From contig CAKRFP010000006.1 of the NCBI GenBank assembly GCA_934320645.1, forward strand, positions 25,752 to 89,751: 64,000 nt of DNA. The letters run 5' to 3'. Positions 1-8,220 of the stretch are shown here, piece after piece (position 1 is the first letter of the stretch; every line of letters starts with the position of its first letter). A program made the translations under genes and the position numbers. This DNA is from an uncultured Bariatricus sp. GTDB taxonomy: Bacteria; Bacillota; Clostridia; Lachnospirales; Lachnospiraceae. Below the pieces are notes generated by a model, which saw nothing but the letters and a program-made list of their open reading frames with translations, ran no database searches and was not told the DNA's origin.

Positions 1-1
1 G

Positions 2-304
2 TTTTATGTTTACCGTCTGGTTAAGAAGCTTTCAAAGAACAACGGAGTATCTTCCGTTGGGCTTGTTGCGGCAGGACTTTCCGGAGCACTGACCAATACG
101 CTTCTTGTCATGAACCTTATTTTTGTATTTTTCAGAAATGACTATGCAGCAGCCAATGGTGTTACCGTAAAGGCGGTATATGGATTTATCCTGAGCATTA
201 TCGGAATCAACGGAATTCCGGAGGCGATCGTAGCAGCGGTGATCACGCTGGTACTTGGAAAGACACTGATGAAAAAGGGTGTACAGGAAAGATTAGGAGT
301 GTAG
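2..304 (+). CDS. ECF transporter S component, 3' fragment (vitamin, probably pantothenate)
   Basis: Open from the first bases of the window, so the start is missing; about 100 residues remain. The fragment is hydrophobic, with a segment rich in Gly and Leu (GLVAAGLSGALTNTLLVMNL), an Asn-Asp-containing loop, a second membrane segment and a short basic end. This is typical of the last membrane helices of small substrate-binding S components of energy-coupling factor importers. It stops four bases before coaX, which makes the first CoA-pathway enzyme, so pantothenate is the natural guess for the substrate. The shared EcfA1-EcfA2-EcfT module it would use lies at 38.3-40.8 kb. Family assignment is by pattern and context only. 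Confidence 0.6.
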   Translation, partial: FYVYRLVKKLSKNNGVSSVGLVAAGLSGALTNTLLVMNLIFVFFRNDYAAANGVTVKAVYGFILSIIGINGIPEAIVAAVITLVLGKTLMKKGVQERLGV

Positions 305-308
305 AGAA

Positions 309-1073
309 ATGATACTTGCGATTGATATAGGAAATACAAATATTGTTCTTGGGTGCGTGGATGATAAAAAAACCTATTTTATTGAGAGACTTTCCACGAT
401 CAAGACAAAGATGGAACTGGAATATGCCATTGATATCAAGATGGTACTGGATATCCATGGAATCAAACCGGAGAAGCTGGAAGGAGCGATCATCAGCTCG
501 GTAGTTCCGCAGATTACATATGTCGTAAAAGAGGCGGCAGAAAAGATTCTGAAAAAAGAGACACTGGTCATCGGACCTGGCGTTAAGAATGGACTTAATA
601 TTCTGATGGATAATCCGGCGCAGCTCGGAAGCGACCTGGTAGCAAATGCAGTTGCAGGAATTGCGGAATATAAAGCACCGATGATGATCTTCGACCTGGG
701 AACAGCCACAACCGTCAGTGTGATCGATGCGAAAAAGAATTATATCGGAGGCATGATCTATCCGGGTGTGAATATTTCACTGAATGCTCTGACTGAAAAT
801 GCATCCCAGCTTCAGGGAATTGGACTGGAAGCACCGAAGCGAATTGTTGGAAAGAATACGATCGAATGTATGAAGAGTGGTGTTCTTTATTCGAGTGCTG
901 CAGGGATTGATGGAATTATTGACCGGATTGAGGAAGCGGTTGGACAGCCTGTGACAGCAATTGCAACGGGCGGACTTTCCAAAAAGATTGTTCCGTATTG
1001 TAAGCGAGAGATCATACTGGATGATGATCTGCTTTTGAAAGGACTTCTGATCATTTATCGGAAAAACAGATAA
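309..1073 (+). CDS. coaX: Type III pantothenate kinase
   Basis: Phosphorylates pantothenate, the first step of coenzyme A synthesis, in the cytoplasm. The ASKHA-fold signature is clear: DIGNTN at residues 6-11 binds phosphate, GPGVKNG lies near 90-96, and DLGTATT at 129-135 is the second phosphate and ribose region. The 254-residue length is normal. AGGAG at 295-299 sits nine bases before the ATG, inside the end of the upstream gene, so the two are probably cotranscribed. One oddity is GSDLVAN at 107-113, where the family usually has an Arg after the Asp (GxDR). Type III kinases lack CoA feedback inhibition, so control is likely through uptake or transcription. Confidence 0.95.
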   Translation: MILAIDIGNTNIVLGCVDDKKTYFIERLSTIKTKMELEYAIDIKMVLDIHGIKPEKLEGAIISSVVPQITYVVKEAAEKILKKETLVIGPGVKNGLNILMDNPAQLGSDLVANAVAGIAEYKAPMMIFDLGTATTVSVIDAKKNYIGGMIYPGVNISLNALTENASQLQGIGLEAPKRIVGKNTIECMKSGVLYSSAAGIDGIIDRIEEAVGQPVTAIATGGLSKKIVPYCKREIILDDDLLLKGLLIIYRKNR

Positions 1074-1127
1074 CAGAAAGGTGACAGGGACGAGGACTTA
1101 CAGAGTTTTCGCCCCTTTTATAAAAGG

Positions 1128-1907
1128 ATGAATACTTACCGAATCACAGTTTCCTACGATGGAACAGCCTATCGCGGATGGCAGAGACAGGAGAATACGG
1201 AGCAGACGGTACAGGGAATCCTGGAAGGGTGGATTTCTGAGATTGTCGGGAAAAAGACGGTGATTAGTGGTTCCGGAAGAACGGACAGTGGTGTGCATGC
1301 GTTGGGACAGGAGTGCAGTCTGTATCTGGAAAATGCAATCGATGAAGCCATGTTTTTACAGCAGTTAAATTCGCTTCTCCCAGAAGATATCCGGGTGCTG
1401 CGTGTCGCAAAAGAAAAACGGGATTTCCATGCAAGAAAGAGTGCGGTCGGGAAATGCTATGAGTACCGGATTGATCTGCGTGACAAGATGGAAGTGTTTC
1501 ATCGGAAATACCGGTTTCATTTTCCAAATCCGGTCAATATTAGAGCAATGGAAAAGGCAGCAAAGTATCTGACAGGAACTCACGATTTTTCAAGTTTTAC
1601 TGATCTGAAAGAGGATAAGGATACGGTGCGGACGCTCTTTGCGGTCGGGATCGTGTACGAAGAAGATGCGTTGAAATTGTCGTGGATCGGAGATGGGTTT
1701 TTGTATCATATGGTTCGTGTCCTTACAGGGACACTTCTGGATGTGGGAACCGGGAAGATAAAACCGGAAGAGATACCGGAGATCCTGAAGGCAAAGGACA
1801 GGAAAAAGTCCGGCTTTCCGGCACCGGCGAAAGGGCTGTTTCTGAGCCGGGTGTTCTATACGGAGGAAGAACTTGACGAAGCTGTGCGGGAGATTCGCGA
1901 AAGGTAG
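1128..1907 (+). CDS. truA: tRNA pseudouridine(38-40) synthase TruA (copy 1)
   Basis: Converts uridines 38-40 in the anticodon arm of tRNAs to pseudouridine. The N-terminal motif SYDGTAYRGWQ and the catalytic block GRTDSGVHA (Asp53 as nucleophile) are intact, and the C-terminal half has GDGFLYHMVR and the usual PAPAKGL ending. At 259 residues it is full length. The Shine-Dalgarno is poor: AAAGG directly abuts the ATG, so the start is uncertain or expression is weak. A second intact TruA lies at 40841-41587 behind the ECF module, the usual place for the gene in Firmicutes; this copy is therefore the extra one. Confidence 0.9.
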   Translation: MNTYRITVSYDGTAYRGWQRQENTEQTVQGILEGWISEIVGKKTVISGSGRTDSGVHALGQECSLYLENAIDEAMFLQQLNSLLPEDIRVLRVAKEKRDFHARKSAVGKCYEYRIDLRDKMEVFHRKYRFHFPNPVNIRAMEKAAKYLTGTHDFSSFTDLKEDKDTVRTLFAVGIVYEEDALKLSWIGDGFLYHMVRVLTGTLLDVGTGKIKPEEIPEILKAKDRKKSGFPAPAKGLFLSRVFYTEEELDEAVREIRER

Positions 1908-1908
1908 G

Positions 1909-1947
1909 AATTAAAGGCACTGCGTGCCGGAGATGTGCACTCGCATA
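1909..1947 (+). repeat. Dispersed repeat family A, copy 1 (partial)
   Basis: Carries the right-hand module of the family: AAAGGCACTGCGTGCCGGAG followed by ATGTGCACTCGC. The GTGC/GCAC arms form a small hairpin with loop CGGAGAT. The left-hand AACAGGAA hairpin is missing here. The best match in the window is the full copy at 16505-16697. It lies just after truA. Confidence 0.7.
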
Positions 1948-2013
1948 AATTGTACAATAGAAAATGAGAATCAGAGATATTTATGAGTAGAGAAGAAATG
2001 GAGGAAAGAGAAG

Positions 2014-2766
2014 ATGAAATTTATTTCATGGAATGTGAATGGAATCCGGGCGTGTGTGCAGAAAGGATTTCTGGATTTTTTTAAAGAGGCAGATGCGGAT
2101 ATTTTCTGTCTGCAGGAGACCAAGATGCAGGAGGGACAGCTTGTACTTGATCTTCCGGGATATTATCAGTACTGGAATTCGGCTGTCAGAAAAGGATATT
2201 CCGGGACAGCGATTTTTACAAAAAAAGAACCGTTATCGGTTGTTTACGGGCTTGGAATCGAAGAACATGATCAGGAAGGCCGTGTGATCACACTGGAATT
2301 TGAGGACTTTTATTTTATTACCGTGTATACTCCGAATTCCCAGAGTGAACTGGCAAGACTGGATTACCGTATGACATGGGAGGATGCATTTTTAGGTTAC
2401 TTAAAGAAGCTGGAAGAGACAAAACCGGTCATCTTCTGTGGGGATCTGAATGTGGCACACAAAGAGATTGATCTGAAGAATCCGAAGACAAACCGGAAGA
2501 ATGCTGGTTTTACAGACGAAGAACGCGCGAAATTCTCTGCGCTTCTGGATGCCGGATTTATTGACACCTACCGTTATTTCTATCCGGATACCGAGGGAAT
2601 TTATTCCTGGTGGTCCTACCGGTTTAAGGCGCGCGAAAAGAATGCAGGGTGGCGGATTGATTACTTCTGTACCTCGAAGGCGCTGGAAGACAGGCTGGAA
2701 GGTGCGAAGATCTTGACGGATGTGTTCGGATCCGATCACTGTCCGGTTGAGCTGGATTTGAGGTAG
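2014..2766 (+). CDS. xth: Exodeoxyribonuclease III (AP endonuclease family)
   Basis: Base excision repair enzyme that cleaves 5' of abasic sites and has 3'-5' exonuclease and 3' phosphatase activity. All ExoIII/APE1 blocks are visible: WNVNGIR at residues 6-12, LQETK at 34-38 (metal-binding Glu), the CGDLNVAH block that carries the catalytic Asp and Asn, the WSYR segment, and GSDHCPV near the C-terminus with the catalytic His. At 250 residues it is the usual length. GGAGG eight bases before the ATG supports the start. It is flanked by a repeat-A fragment upstream and a long perfect hairpin downstream, so it is probably a single-gene unit. Confidence 0.95.
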   Translation: MKFISWNVNGIRACVQKGFLDFFKEADADIFCLQETKMQEGQLVLDLPGYYQYWNSAVRKGYSGTAIFTKKEPLSVVYGLGIEEHDQEGRVITLEFEDFYFITVYTPNSQSELARLDYRMTWEDAFLGYLKKLEETKPVIFCGDLNVAHKEIDLKNPKTNRKNAGFTDEERAKFSALLDAGFIDTYRYFYPDTEGIYSWWSYRFKAREKNAGWRIDYFCTSKALEDRLEGAKILTDVFGSDHCPVELDLR

Positions 2767-2787
2767 AAGGATCTATAGACTGTGACA

Positions 2788-2864
2788 CCAAATTGTAAAA
2801 AATAAACTGGTCAGATTCCATTGCACAAAAAGTGAATCTGACCAGTTTATTTTTTACAATTTGG
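2788..2864. repeat. Perfect 31-bp inverted repeat, element B1
   Basis: Arms 2788-2818 and 2834-2864 are exact reverse complements over 31 bp around a 15-base loop. The loop holds CATTGCACAAAA, which reappears on the opposite strand at the left inner edge of the larger element at 13151-13311, and the arms are also alike (TGAATYTGA, CAGTT, CAATTTGG versus TAATTCG). It is far longer than a normal terminator stem, although T6 in the right arm could let it end exonuclease III transcription. It reads as a shortened member of a palindromic element family. Confidence 0.85.
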
Positions 2865-2920
2865 CGTTCAAGGCTATTGGAATGATGAGTTGGTGGACAG
2901 CTGAAGGGTGGTGGTGTTTT

Positions 2921-2949
2921 TTGAGTTAGGGGATTTTGGGGAATATATA
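2921..2949 (+). promoter_or_regulatory. SigA promoter for the InlB-repeat protein gene
   Basis: TTGAGT (2921-2926), 17-base spacer, TATATA (2944-2949). It lies 63 bases before the start codon at 3012 and downstream of the B1 hairpin. Confidence 0.55.
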
Positions 2950-3011
2950 AAATTCTGGCTGCATATAAATATACATGGGTATTTAGTGCTTTTTTATGAG
3001 GAGGGGCTTGT

Positions 3012-3905
3012 ATGGGACGGCAGACGGAATTTTTGGATGGAATCAGTTGGACAAGGCTGGAAGAGGATGAGTTAGATGAAAAGGGAAAGCGAAGAGGGAG
3101 AACGAACCGGAGATGGAGGGGACGGAAGAAGAGAGAAAATAGAGTAAGACGGGTACAGCAAGGGAGTCACTGGGCGGTGATCTGGCGGTATTTGCTGCTG
3201 GTAGTATTTGGTGGAGTACTTGTCTGGGTGTGTAGCAGTGCAGGAATATCGGTTTATGCAGATGGTGGAGAGATGCCGGAGGGGGCTGAGCTGATCCGAT
3301 TTGATTTTCATAAGTCAGTGAATCAGGAAGTTGGGATTCCGGCTGGGATACCGGGGTTTTTTACTTATTTTTATGAGGGAAAGGAATATCATTATGGTTT
3401 CCGGTTCGACAGGAACGGGACAGGCCCGGAGACGGATCGGTTTGGAACAGCATACGTCTGGGCACCATATACGGTGATCTATTATGATGCGGCAGGCGGT
3501 GAGATTGAGAATTATGGAACGGCGACGGCAGGCGGAAAGAGGCTTTTTGCGACGAGAGGGAATGGAGAGGAGTTAAATGCAAAGCAGAACAGGGGAAAAA
3601 GCAGGCGGAAATTTGCCGCAGACTATACCGTGTATGGACAGGATCTTCTGCTGAGCGAAGGCTGTATGCCGACTGCCAGGAGAGAGGGATATGAGTTTAA
3701 GGGATGGTATGCATGGGTCGATGCAGAGATCGTACAGGAAGAAGCTGCGGCAGAGCTTGCAAAGCGGGAGCAGTATGGAACGCTGGAAGAGAGACTGAAT
3801 GAGAAGTATACAGAGCAGACAAAACTGTTGGAAAACCGGGAATCGGAGCGGTATCCGGCGGCAAAGATTACACTTTATGCAAAGTGGGACAAGATCTGGG
3901 AATAA
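3012..3905 (+). CDS. Membrane-anchored protein with a C-terminal InlB B-repeat (Flg_new/Listeria-Bacteroides) motif
   Basis: A 297-residue protein of unknown function. Residues 1-52 are extremely basic and would be cytoplasmic; residues 54-75 form one membrane helix ending in a small-residue stretch, so the rest is probably outside the cell. The extracellular part ends with the hallmark of InlB B repeats: PTARREGYEFKGWYAW near 222-237 and AKITLYAKWD near 283-292, with an extra Glu-rich insertion of about 45 residues between them. An earlier VIYYDAAGG resembles the first strand of the same repeat. GAGGAGGGG precedes the ATG. These repeats usually occur in surface proteins; a single split copy on a transmembrane anchor is unusual. 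No partner gene is adjacent. Confidence 0.7.
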   Translation: MGRQTEFLDGISWTRLEEDELDEKGKRRGRTNRRWRGRKKRENRVRRVQQGSHWAVIWRYLLLVVFGGVLVWVCSSAGISVYADGGEMPEGAELIRFDFHKSVNQEVGIPAGIPGFFTYFYEGKEYHYGFRFDRNGTGPETDRFGTAYVWAPYTVIYYDAAGGEIENYGTATAGGKRLFATRGNGEELNAKQNRGKSRRKFAADYTVYGQDLLLSEGCMPTARREGYEFKGWYAWVDAEIVQEEAAAELAKREQYGTLEERLNEKYTEQTKLLENRESERYPAAKITLYAKWDKIWE

Positions 3906-3906
3906 A

Positions 3907-3954
3907 CAGTTTGTACATCCGGCGAAGCGGAAAATGGAGCGGATGTACAGACTG
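3907..3954. terminator. 15-bp hairpin after the InlB-repeat gene
   Basis: Arms 3907-3921 and 3940-3954 pair over 15 bp with one G-T wobble. There is no clear T run, so it may be a weak terminator or a 3' stabilising stem. A second dyad (GGACAGGGGG / CCCCCGTCC, about 3985-4014) follows before the convergent SDR gene. Confidence 0.5.
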
Positions 3955-3996
3955 TTGAAATCCGGACAAAGTAAAATGTAAAAACAGGACAGGGGG

Positions 3997-4731
3997 TTAA
4001 ATATATCCCCCGTCCATTCCAAGAATCTGTCCGGTCAGATAAGCTGGCGCATTTGCGAGCTGCCATGCGAGAGTGGCAACTTCTTCCGGTGTACCGAAGC
4101 GCCCGGCAGGGATTTCCTCTGCAAGAGCAGCCTTTTCCTCGCCATCCAGAAGGTCGTTCATTGCGGTATCGATGACACCGCAGGCAATCGCATTGACCTG
4201 GATATTGCTTGGGGCAAGTTCTTTTGCAAGTGCGCGGGTAAGACCGTTGAGACCGGATTTAGCGGCAGAGTAGGCGACTTCGCAGGAGGCGCCGACTGTT
4301 CCCCACATGGAAGAAATATTGATGATTCGTCCAGCTTTCTGGTGGATCATGTAAGGCAGTGCTGCGCGGCAACAGTAAAATGCTGAGGACAGATTGGTGG
4401 AAATCATGCGGTTCCATTCTTCATCGGTCATGTCAGTCAGAAGTCCTATCCATGCGATTCCGGCATTGTTGATCAGTGCGTCAAGACCGGAGCCGGATTC
4501 CTCAATCTGCGCAAAGATCTGCCGGACCTCGGATGGATTCCCCACATCACCTGGAAGAATTTCACAGGAACCGGAGGTTTCGTTTTTGATAAAATCAGCA
4601 GTATCCTGCAAGTCATCGATGGATTTGCGGCAGTTTAAAAATACATGCCAGCCTTCGCTGGCAAAGCGGATGGCGCAGGCTTTCCCAATTCCGCGGGAAG
4701 CGCCGGTGACAAGAATCTGTTTCCTTTTCAT
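3997..4731 (-). CDS. SDR family oxidoreductase, FabG-like 3-oxoacyl-ACP reductase
   Basis: NAD(P)H-dependent short-chain dehydrogenase. TGASRGIG (residues 9-16) is the dinucleotide-binding loop, NNAG (88-91) the structural motif, and Ser141, Tyr154 and Lys158 form the catalytic set (SS...YSAAK). The 244-residue length and the ending TGQILGMDGGYI match FabG-like enzymes. AAAGGAG sits about nine bases before the ATG. It stands alone rather than in a fab operon, so it may act on something other than acyl-ACP; substrate cannot be read from sequence. The next gene upstream diverges from it. Confidence 0.85.
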   Translation of the reverse strand: MKRKQILVTGASRGIGKACAIRFASEGWHVFLNCRKSIDDLQDTADFIKNETSGSCEILPGDVGNPSEVRQIFAQIEESGSGLDALINNAGIAWIGLLTDMTDEEWNRMISTNLSSAFYCCRAALPYMIHQKAGRIINISSMWGTVGASCEVAYSAAKSGLNGLTRALAKELAPSNIQVNAIACGVIDTAMNDLLDGEEKAALAEEIPAGRFGTPEEVATLAWQLANAPAYLTGQILGMDGGYI

Positions 4732-4818
4732 TTATAAAAACTCCTTTTTGATATTTATAAGAATTCCTTTACAGTTGTTTTTTTCTACATAATCAGACAA
4801 TATTATACACTGATTTTC

Positions 4819-4847
4819 TTGTGATTTAAAGACACTGGTGTTATGAT
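4819..4847 (+). promoter_or_regulatory. SigA promoter for the HD hydrolase gene
   Basis: TTGTGA (4819-4824), 17-base spacer, TATGAT (4842-4847). A transcript starting near 4855 gives a leader of about 37 bases before the ATG at 4892, which argues against the longer TTG-started reading frame. Confidence 0.6.
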
Positions 4848-4891
4848 AAGTATTGAAAAATGTCATACAGATGCGAGCGAGGAGGACAAAC

Positions 4892-5428
4892 ATGGTACAG
4901 GAAGCCATTGATTTTGCCACCAAAGTACATGAGGGACAGTTTCGAAAGGGGACGAAACGACCATATATTGTACATCCGATGGAAGTAGGAGAAATAGTGT
5001 CCACGATGACACCGGACGAAGAGATTATCAGCGCAGCGATCCTGCACGATACGATCGAGGACTGTGAAGGTGTGGATGCAAAAGTGCTGGAAGAGAAATT
5101 TTCAGCAAGGGTTGCAGCGATTGTAGCACAGGAAAGCGAGGATAAGTCCAAGACCTGGATGGAGCGGAAAAGTGCAACGATAGAACGGTTAAAGACAGCG
5201 CCGATGGAAGTAAAGATGATCGGATTGGCAGATAAACTGTCGAATATGCGGGATATTAACAGAGATTATCCAGTGTGCGGAGAAGAACTTTGGAACAGAT
5301 TCCGCATGAAAGATAAGGCGACGATCGGATGGTATTATAAAGGTGTCAGGGAAGCACTGCGGGAAGCACTTTCTGAGACGGAGGCATTTGCAGAATACTG
5401 TAGTCTGATTGACAAGAATTTTGGATAA
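4892..5428 (+). CDS. HD domain protein, small alarmone hydrolase-like (SpoT/MESH1 type)
   Basis: 178 residues with the start set at ATG 4892, because AGGAGG lies six bases upstream; a TTG 39 bases earlier would bury that site. The metal-binding set of ppGpp hydrolases is present: His28 (YIVHP), His52-Asp53 (LHDTIED, with the acidic ED pair) and Asp114 (GLADKLSN). There is no synthetase domain, TGS or ACT, so it resembles stand-alone MESH1/SAH proteins that remove the 3' pyrophosphate of (p)ppGpp. Three stand-alone alarmone synthetases occur in the same window, which fits this role. Other HD phosphohydrolase functions remain possible. Confidence 0.8.
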   Translation: MVQEAIDFATKVHEGQFRKGTKRPYIVHPMEVGEIVSTMTPDEEIISAAILHDTIEDCEGVDAKVLEEKFSARVAAIVAQESEDKSKTWMERKSATIERLKTAPMEVKMIGLADKLSNMRDINRDYPVCGEELWNRFRMKDKATIGWYYKGVREALREALSETEAFAEYCSLIDKNFG

Positions 5429-5454
5429 CTGATATAAAGAGAGGATAAGTAGAG

Positions 5455-6465
5455 ATGAAGAAGATTTTGATGTTGGGAACAGGTGGGACCATTGCATCCC
5501 GTCAGACGGAGGATGGACTCGCGCCGGGACTGACACCGGAGGATATTTTATCTTATATTCCGGCTGTTAAAAATGTATGTGAGGTTCAGACAAAGCAGGT
5601 CTGCAATCTGGACAGCACAAATGTAACACCGGAACACTGGAAGCTGATGGTAAAGGCGGTAGAAGAGAATTATGCATATTATGACGGATTTGTGATCTGT
5701 CACGGTACAGATACGCTTGCATATACGGCAGCGGCACTGTCTTATATGATCCAGAACTCAGCAAAACCGATCGTTGTGACCGGAGCACAGAAGCCTATCA
5801 ACATGGATGTGACAGATGCCAAGACGAATCTACTGGACAGCTTTATCTATGCGGCAGACGATGATTCTCAGGGAGTTAACATCGTATTTGACGGAAAGGT
5901 GATCGTTGGAACACGTGCCAAAAAAGAGCGCGCAAAGAGTTATAATGCATTTTCAAGCATTAACTTTCCGTATCTTGCAGTGATTCAGGATGGGATTCTG
6001 GTCCGCTATATTCCGGAGATTCCGTGCCGCCATGCAGTGAAGTTCTATTATGATATGAAGGACAGTGTTTACGTGTTAAAGTTGATTCCGGGTATGAAGC
6101 CGGATATTCTGTCCTATCTGTTTGAACACTATGACTGTCTGGTGATCGAGAGTTTTGGTGTGGGAGGCATTCCGCAGAGCCTTGTAGAAGAATTCTACAA
6201 AGAGATGGAAAAGTGGACAGACAAAGGCAAGTTCGTTGTGATGACGACACAGGTCGCCAACGAAGGAAGCAATATGACGGTCTATGAAGTTGGAAAAAAA
6301 GTAAAGCAGGATTTCAATCTGATCGAGGCTTACGACATGACACTGGAAGCCGTGATCACAAAGCTGATGTGGCTGATGGGAAGCAAAAAGCTGGATCAGA
6401 AAGAGATGCAGCAGGCGTTCTATACACAGATCAATCACGATATTCTGTTTAAAAAACGAGGATAA
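5455..6465 (+). CDS. ansA: Type I (cytoplasmic) asparaginase
   Basis: Hydrolyses L-asparagine to aspartate and ammonia. GTGGTIAS at residues 8-15 carries the nucleophilic Thr12, and CHGTDTLAYTAAALSYM near 83-99 carries the second Thr-Asp pair. There is no signal peptide and the length (336) is that of the AnsA type rather than the exported AnsB type. The gene starts 26 bases after the HD hydrolase gene, so the two may be cotranscribed; asparagine breakdown and alarmone turnover would both touch amino acid limitation, but this link is only inferred. A strong hairpin follows the stop. Confidence 0.9.
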   Translation: MKKILMLGTGGTIASRQTEDGLAPGLTPEDILSYIPAVKNVCEVQTKQVCNLDSTNVTPEHWKLMVKAVEENYAYYDGFVICHGTDTLAYTAAALSYMIQNSAKPIVVTGAQKPINMDVTDAKTNLLDSFIYAADDDSQGVNIVFDGKVIVGTRAKKERAKSYNAFSSINFPYLAVIQDGILVRYIPEIPCRHAVKFYYDMKDSVYVLKLIPGMKPDILSYLFEHYDCLVIESFGVGGIPQSLVEEFYKEMEKWTDKGKFVVMTTQVANEGSNMTVYEVGKKVKQDFNLIEAYDMTLEAVITKLMWLMGSKKLDQKEMQQAFYTQINHDILFKKRG

Positions 6466-6471
6466 ATAAAA

Positions 6472-6516
6472 CGAGGAAGAATCCCGCAGATAAGCGGAAG
6501 ATCTTCCTCGCTTTTT
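6472..6516 (+). terminator. Terminator after asparaginase
   Basis: CGAGGAAGA pairs with TCTTCCTCG, with an inner CCGC/GCGG stem, followed by CTTTTT. The stem also faces the convergent alarmone synthetase gene and could act both ways. Confidence 0.8.
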
Positions 6517-6560
6517 GTGAATGTGCGGAATACGCACCATATTTTCATATCTTTTGCCGG

Positions 6561-7274
6561 TTAGATTTTGGCAAAGTCTCCGATCATATCTTTGATTTCT
6601 TCCATGTGGCAGTCGGTCTCACTGACGGTCTGCGCACATTTTAACAGTTCTGCTTCGATGGCTTCGATATCTTTATCTGCACCGATCGTTTTCTTATAGC
6701 GAAGCTGATGGTCTACACTCGCCCAGAAATCCATTCCGATTGTGCGGATCTGGATCTCGGCCCGCATCGGTACCTTTCCCTCCGTGAAGAAAACAGGTAC
6801 TTCCACGATCATGTGGTAGCTCCGGTAACCGTTTGACTTTGGTACTTTTATGTAGTCTTTGATCTTGAGAACGGTAATGTCATCCTGTGAAGTGATCAAA
6901 TTGGCGATTGTGTAAATGTCACTGATAAAGGGGCAGATTACCCGGATACCGGCAACATCGTCCAGATTCTTTACGATACTCTCTTCCGTAAATGGCAGAT
7001 CCCTTCTTCGCAGCTTTTCATAGATACTTGACGGACTTTTTACACGGGACTTGATCGATGAGATTGGGTTCCGCTTGTTGACTGCGGAAAATTCATCATC
7101 AAGTACCTCGAGCTTTGTCTGGATCTCACGGATCGCACAACGGTACTTCATCATCAGGACATTAAAGTTCTTGTTATTGTTAATAAAATCAGCCGGACTA
7201 ATCGCATTCAACCACTGGGATTCCAGTGCAGTCGGATGGAGAGACGCCGGAATCAGTTTAAGCTTTGTTTCCAT
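6561..7274 (-). CDS. Small alarmone synthetase, RelQ/YjbM-like GTP pyrophosphokinase (copy 1)
   Basis: Single-domain RelA/SpoT synthetase, 237 residues, without the HD, TGS and ACT domains of Rel. The synthetase motifs are complete: RVKSPSSIYEKL near 77-88, DDVAGIRV (Asp105/106, metal), KDYIKVPKSNGYRSYH near 139-154 (GTP and ATP contacts) and EIQIRTIGMDFWAS with Glu173 (metal). These enzymes transfer pyrophosphate from ATP to GDP or GTP. AAAGAGGA precedes the ATG. Two further homologues lie at 37479-38168 and 63035-63742. The C-terminal acidic stretch (TDCHMEEIKDMIGDF) resembles the helix used for tetramer formation in RelQ, by inference only. Confidence 0.88.
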   Translation of the reverse strand: METKLKLIPASLHPTALESQWLNAISPADFINNNKNFNVLMMKYRCAIREIQTKLEVLDDEFSAVNKRNPISSIKSRVKSPSSIYEKLRRRDLPFTEESIVKNLDDVAGIRVICPFISDIYTIANLITSQDDITVLKIKDYIKVPKSNGYRSYHMIVEVPVFFTEGKVPMRAEIQIRTIGMDFWASVDHQLRYKKTIGADKDIEAIEAELLKCAQTVSETDCHMEEIKDMIGDFAKI

Positions 7275-7377
7275 ATGATCAATCCTCTTTACTCTAATTG
7301 CTTAGACCATTATAGCATATCAGATCACAGGTGTATAGCGTACAGAAGACAGGATATGTCTAAAAAATAACAATCTT

Positions 7378-8220
7378 CTAAATGCTGTGGAATCCTTTTC
7401 CGATGATCTCGCTGGTATTGGAAATCAGAATAAAGGATGAAGGATCATTTTCCTTGATAAAGTTACGAAGTTTGATTGCCTGCTGGCGGTTCAGAGCTGT
7501 GAAAATAATGTATTTCTGTTCACCGGTAAATGCTCCGTGTGCTTCGCAGATCGTAGCACCACGTCCGAGTGAATGAACGATATAATCACAGATCGGTTCC
7601 GGGTTACTGCAGACAACGTTGAAATATTTGGAAAGGTTCAGACTTTCGATAAAGCTGTCTACAAGGAAGGAACGGATGATCAGTCCGAAACAGGAATAAA
7701 GTCCTGTTTTTACATCAAAAACAAAGAAACCTGCAACCGTGATGGCAACATCGGAGCAGACAAGTGCACGTCCGATATCAACACTGGTAAACTTCTTCAG
7801 GATCATGGCAATAATATCCGTACCACCACTGGAAGAACCGATGTTGAACAGGATTGCAGAACCGAGTGCCGGGAGTGCAATCGCAAACATTACCTCAAGC
7901 ATAGGCTGATTGGTAAATGGTTGGTTCATTGGAAAGATTCGTTCAAATAAAGAAAGCGCAACAGAAAGCAGGACACTGCAGTAGGCTGTCTTTGCAACGA
8001 ATTTTTTGCCGAGGATCACTGCGCCAAGAATCAGAAGAGACATGTTGGCAACGAATGAAAAGTCGGCAGCAGAAATAAGTCCGGTTTTGGCAATCAGTAC
8101 GGCAAGACCGGTGATTCCGCCAAATGTGAAGTTGTTCGGGAACTTAAAAAAGTAAGTTCCGACTGCGATGATCAGGGTAGCGCCCGTCATCATGGCAACG
8201 TTGTGAATTTTTTCTCTCAT
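7378..8220 (-). CDS. YitT family membrane protein (DUF161/DUF2179)
   Basis: 280 residues with the start at ATG 8220, which has GGGGA seven bases upstream; the frame is open about 290 bases further but the extra peptide is basic, unlike family members, and lacks a ribosome site. Five hydrophobic segments fill residues 8-170, with the family block GSSSGGTDIIAMIL near 131-144. The soluble C-terminal half (ATICEAHGAFTGEQKYIIFT and the DPSSFILISNTSEIIGKGF end) is the DUF2179 domain. Function is unknown across the family; roles in transport of small molecules have been proposed. It is divergent from enolase across a 307-base gap. Confidence 0.85.
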   Translation of the reverse strand: MREKIHNVAMMTGATLIIAVGTYFFKFPNNFTFGGITGLAVLIAKTGLISAADFSFVANMSLLILGAVILGKKFVAKTAYCSVLLSVALSLFERIFPMNQPFTNQPMLEVMFAIALPALGSAILFNIGSSSGGTDIIAMILKKFTSVDIGRALVCSDVAITVAGFFVFDVKTGLYSCFGLIIRSFLVDSFIESLNLSKYFNVVCSNPEPICDYIVHSLGRGATICEAHGAFTGEQKYIIFTALNRQQAIKLRNFIKENDPSSFILISNTSEIIGKGFHSI

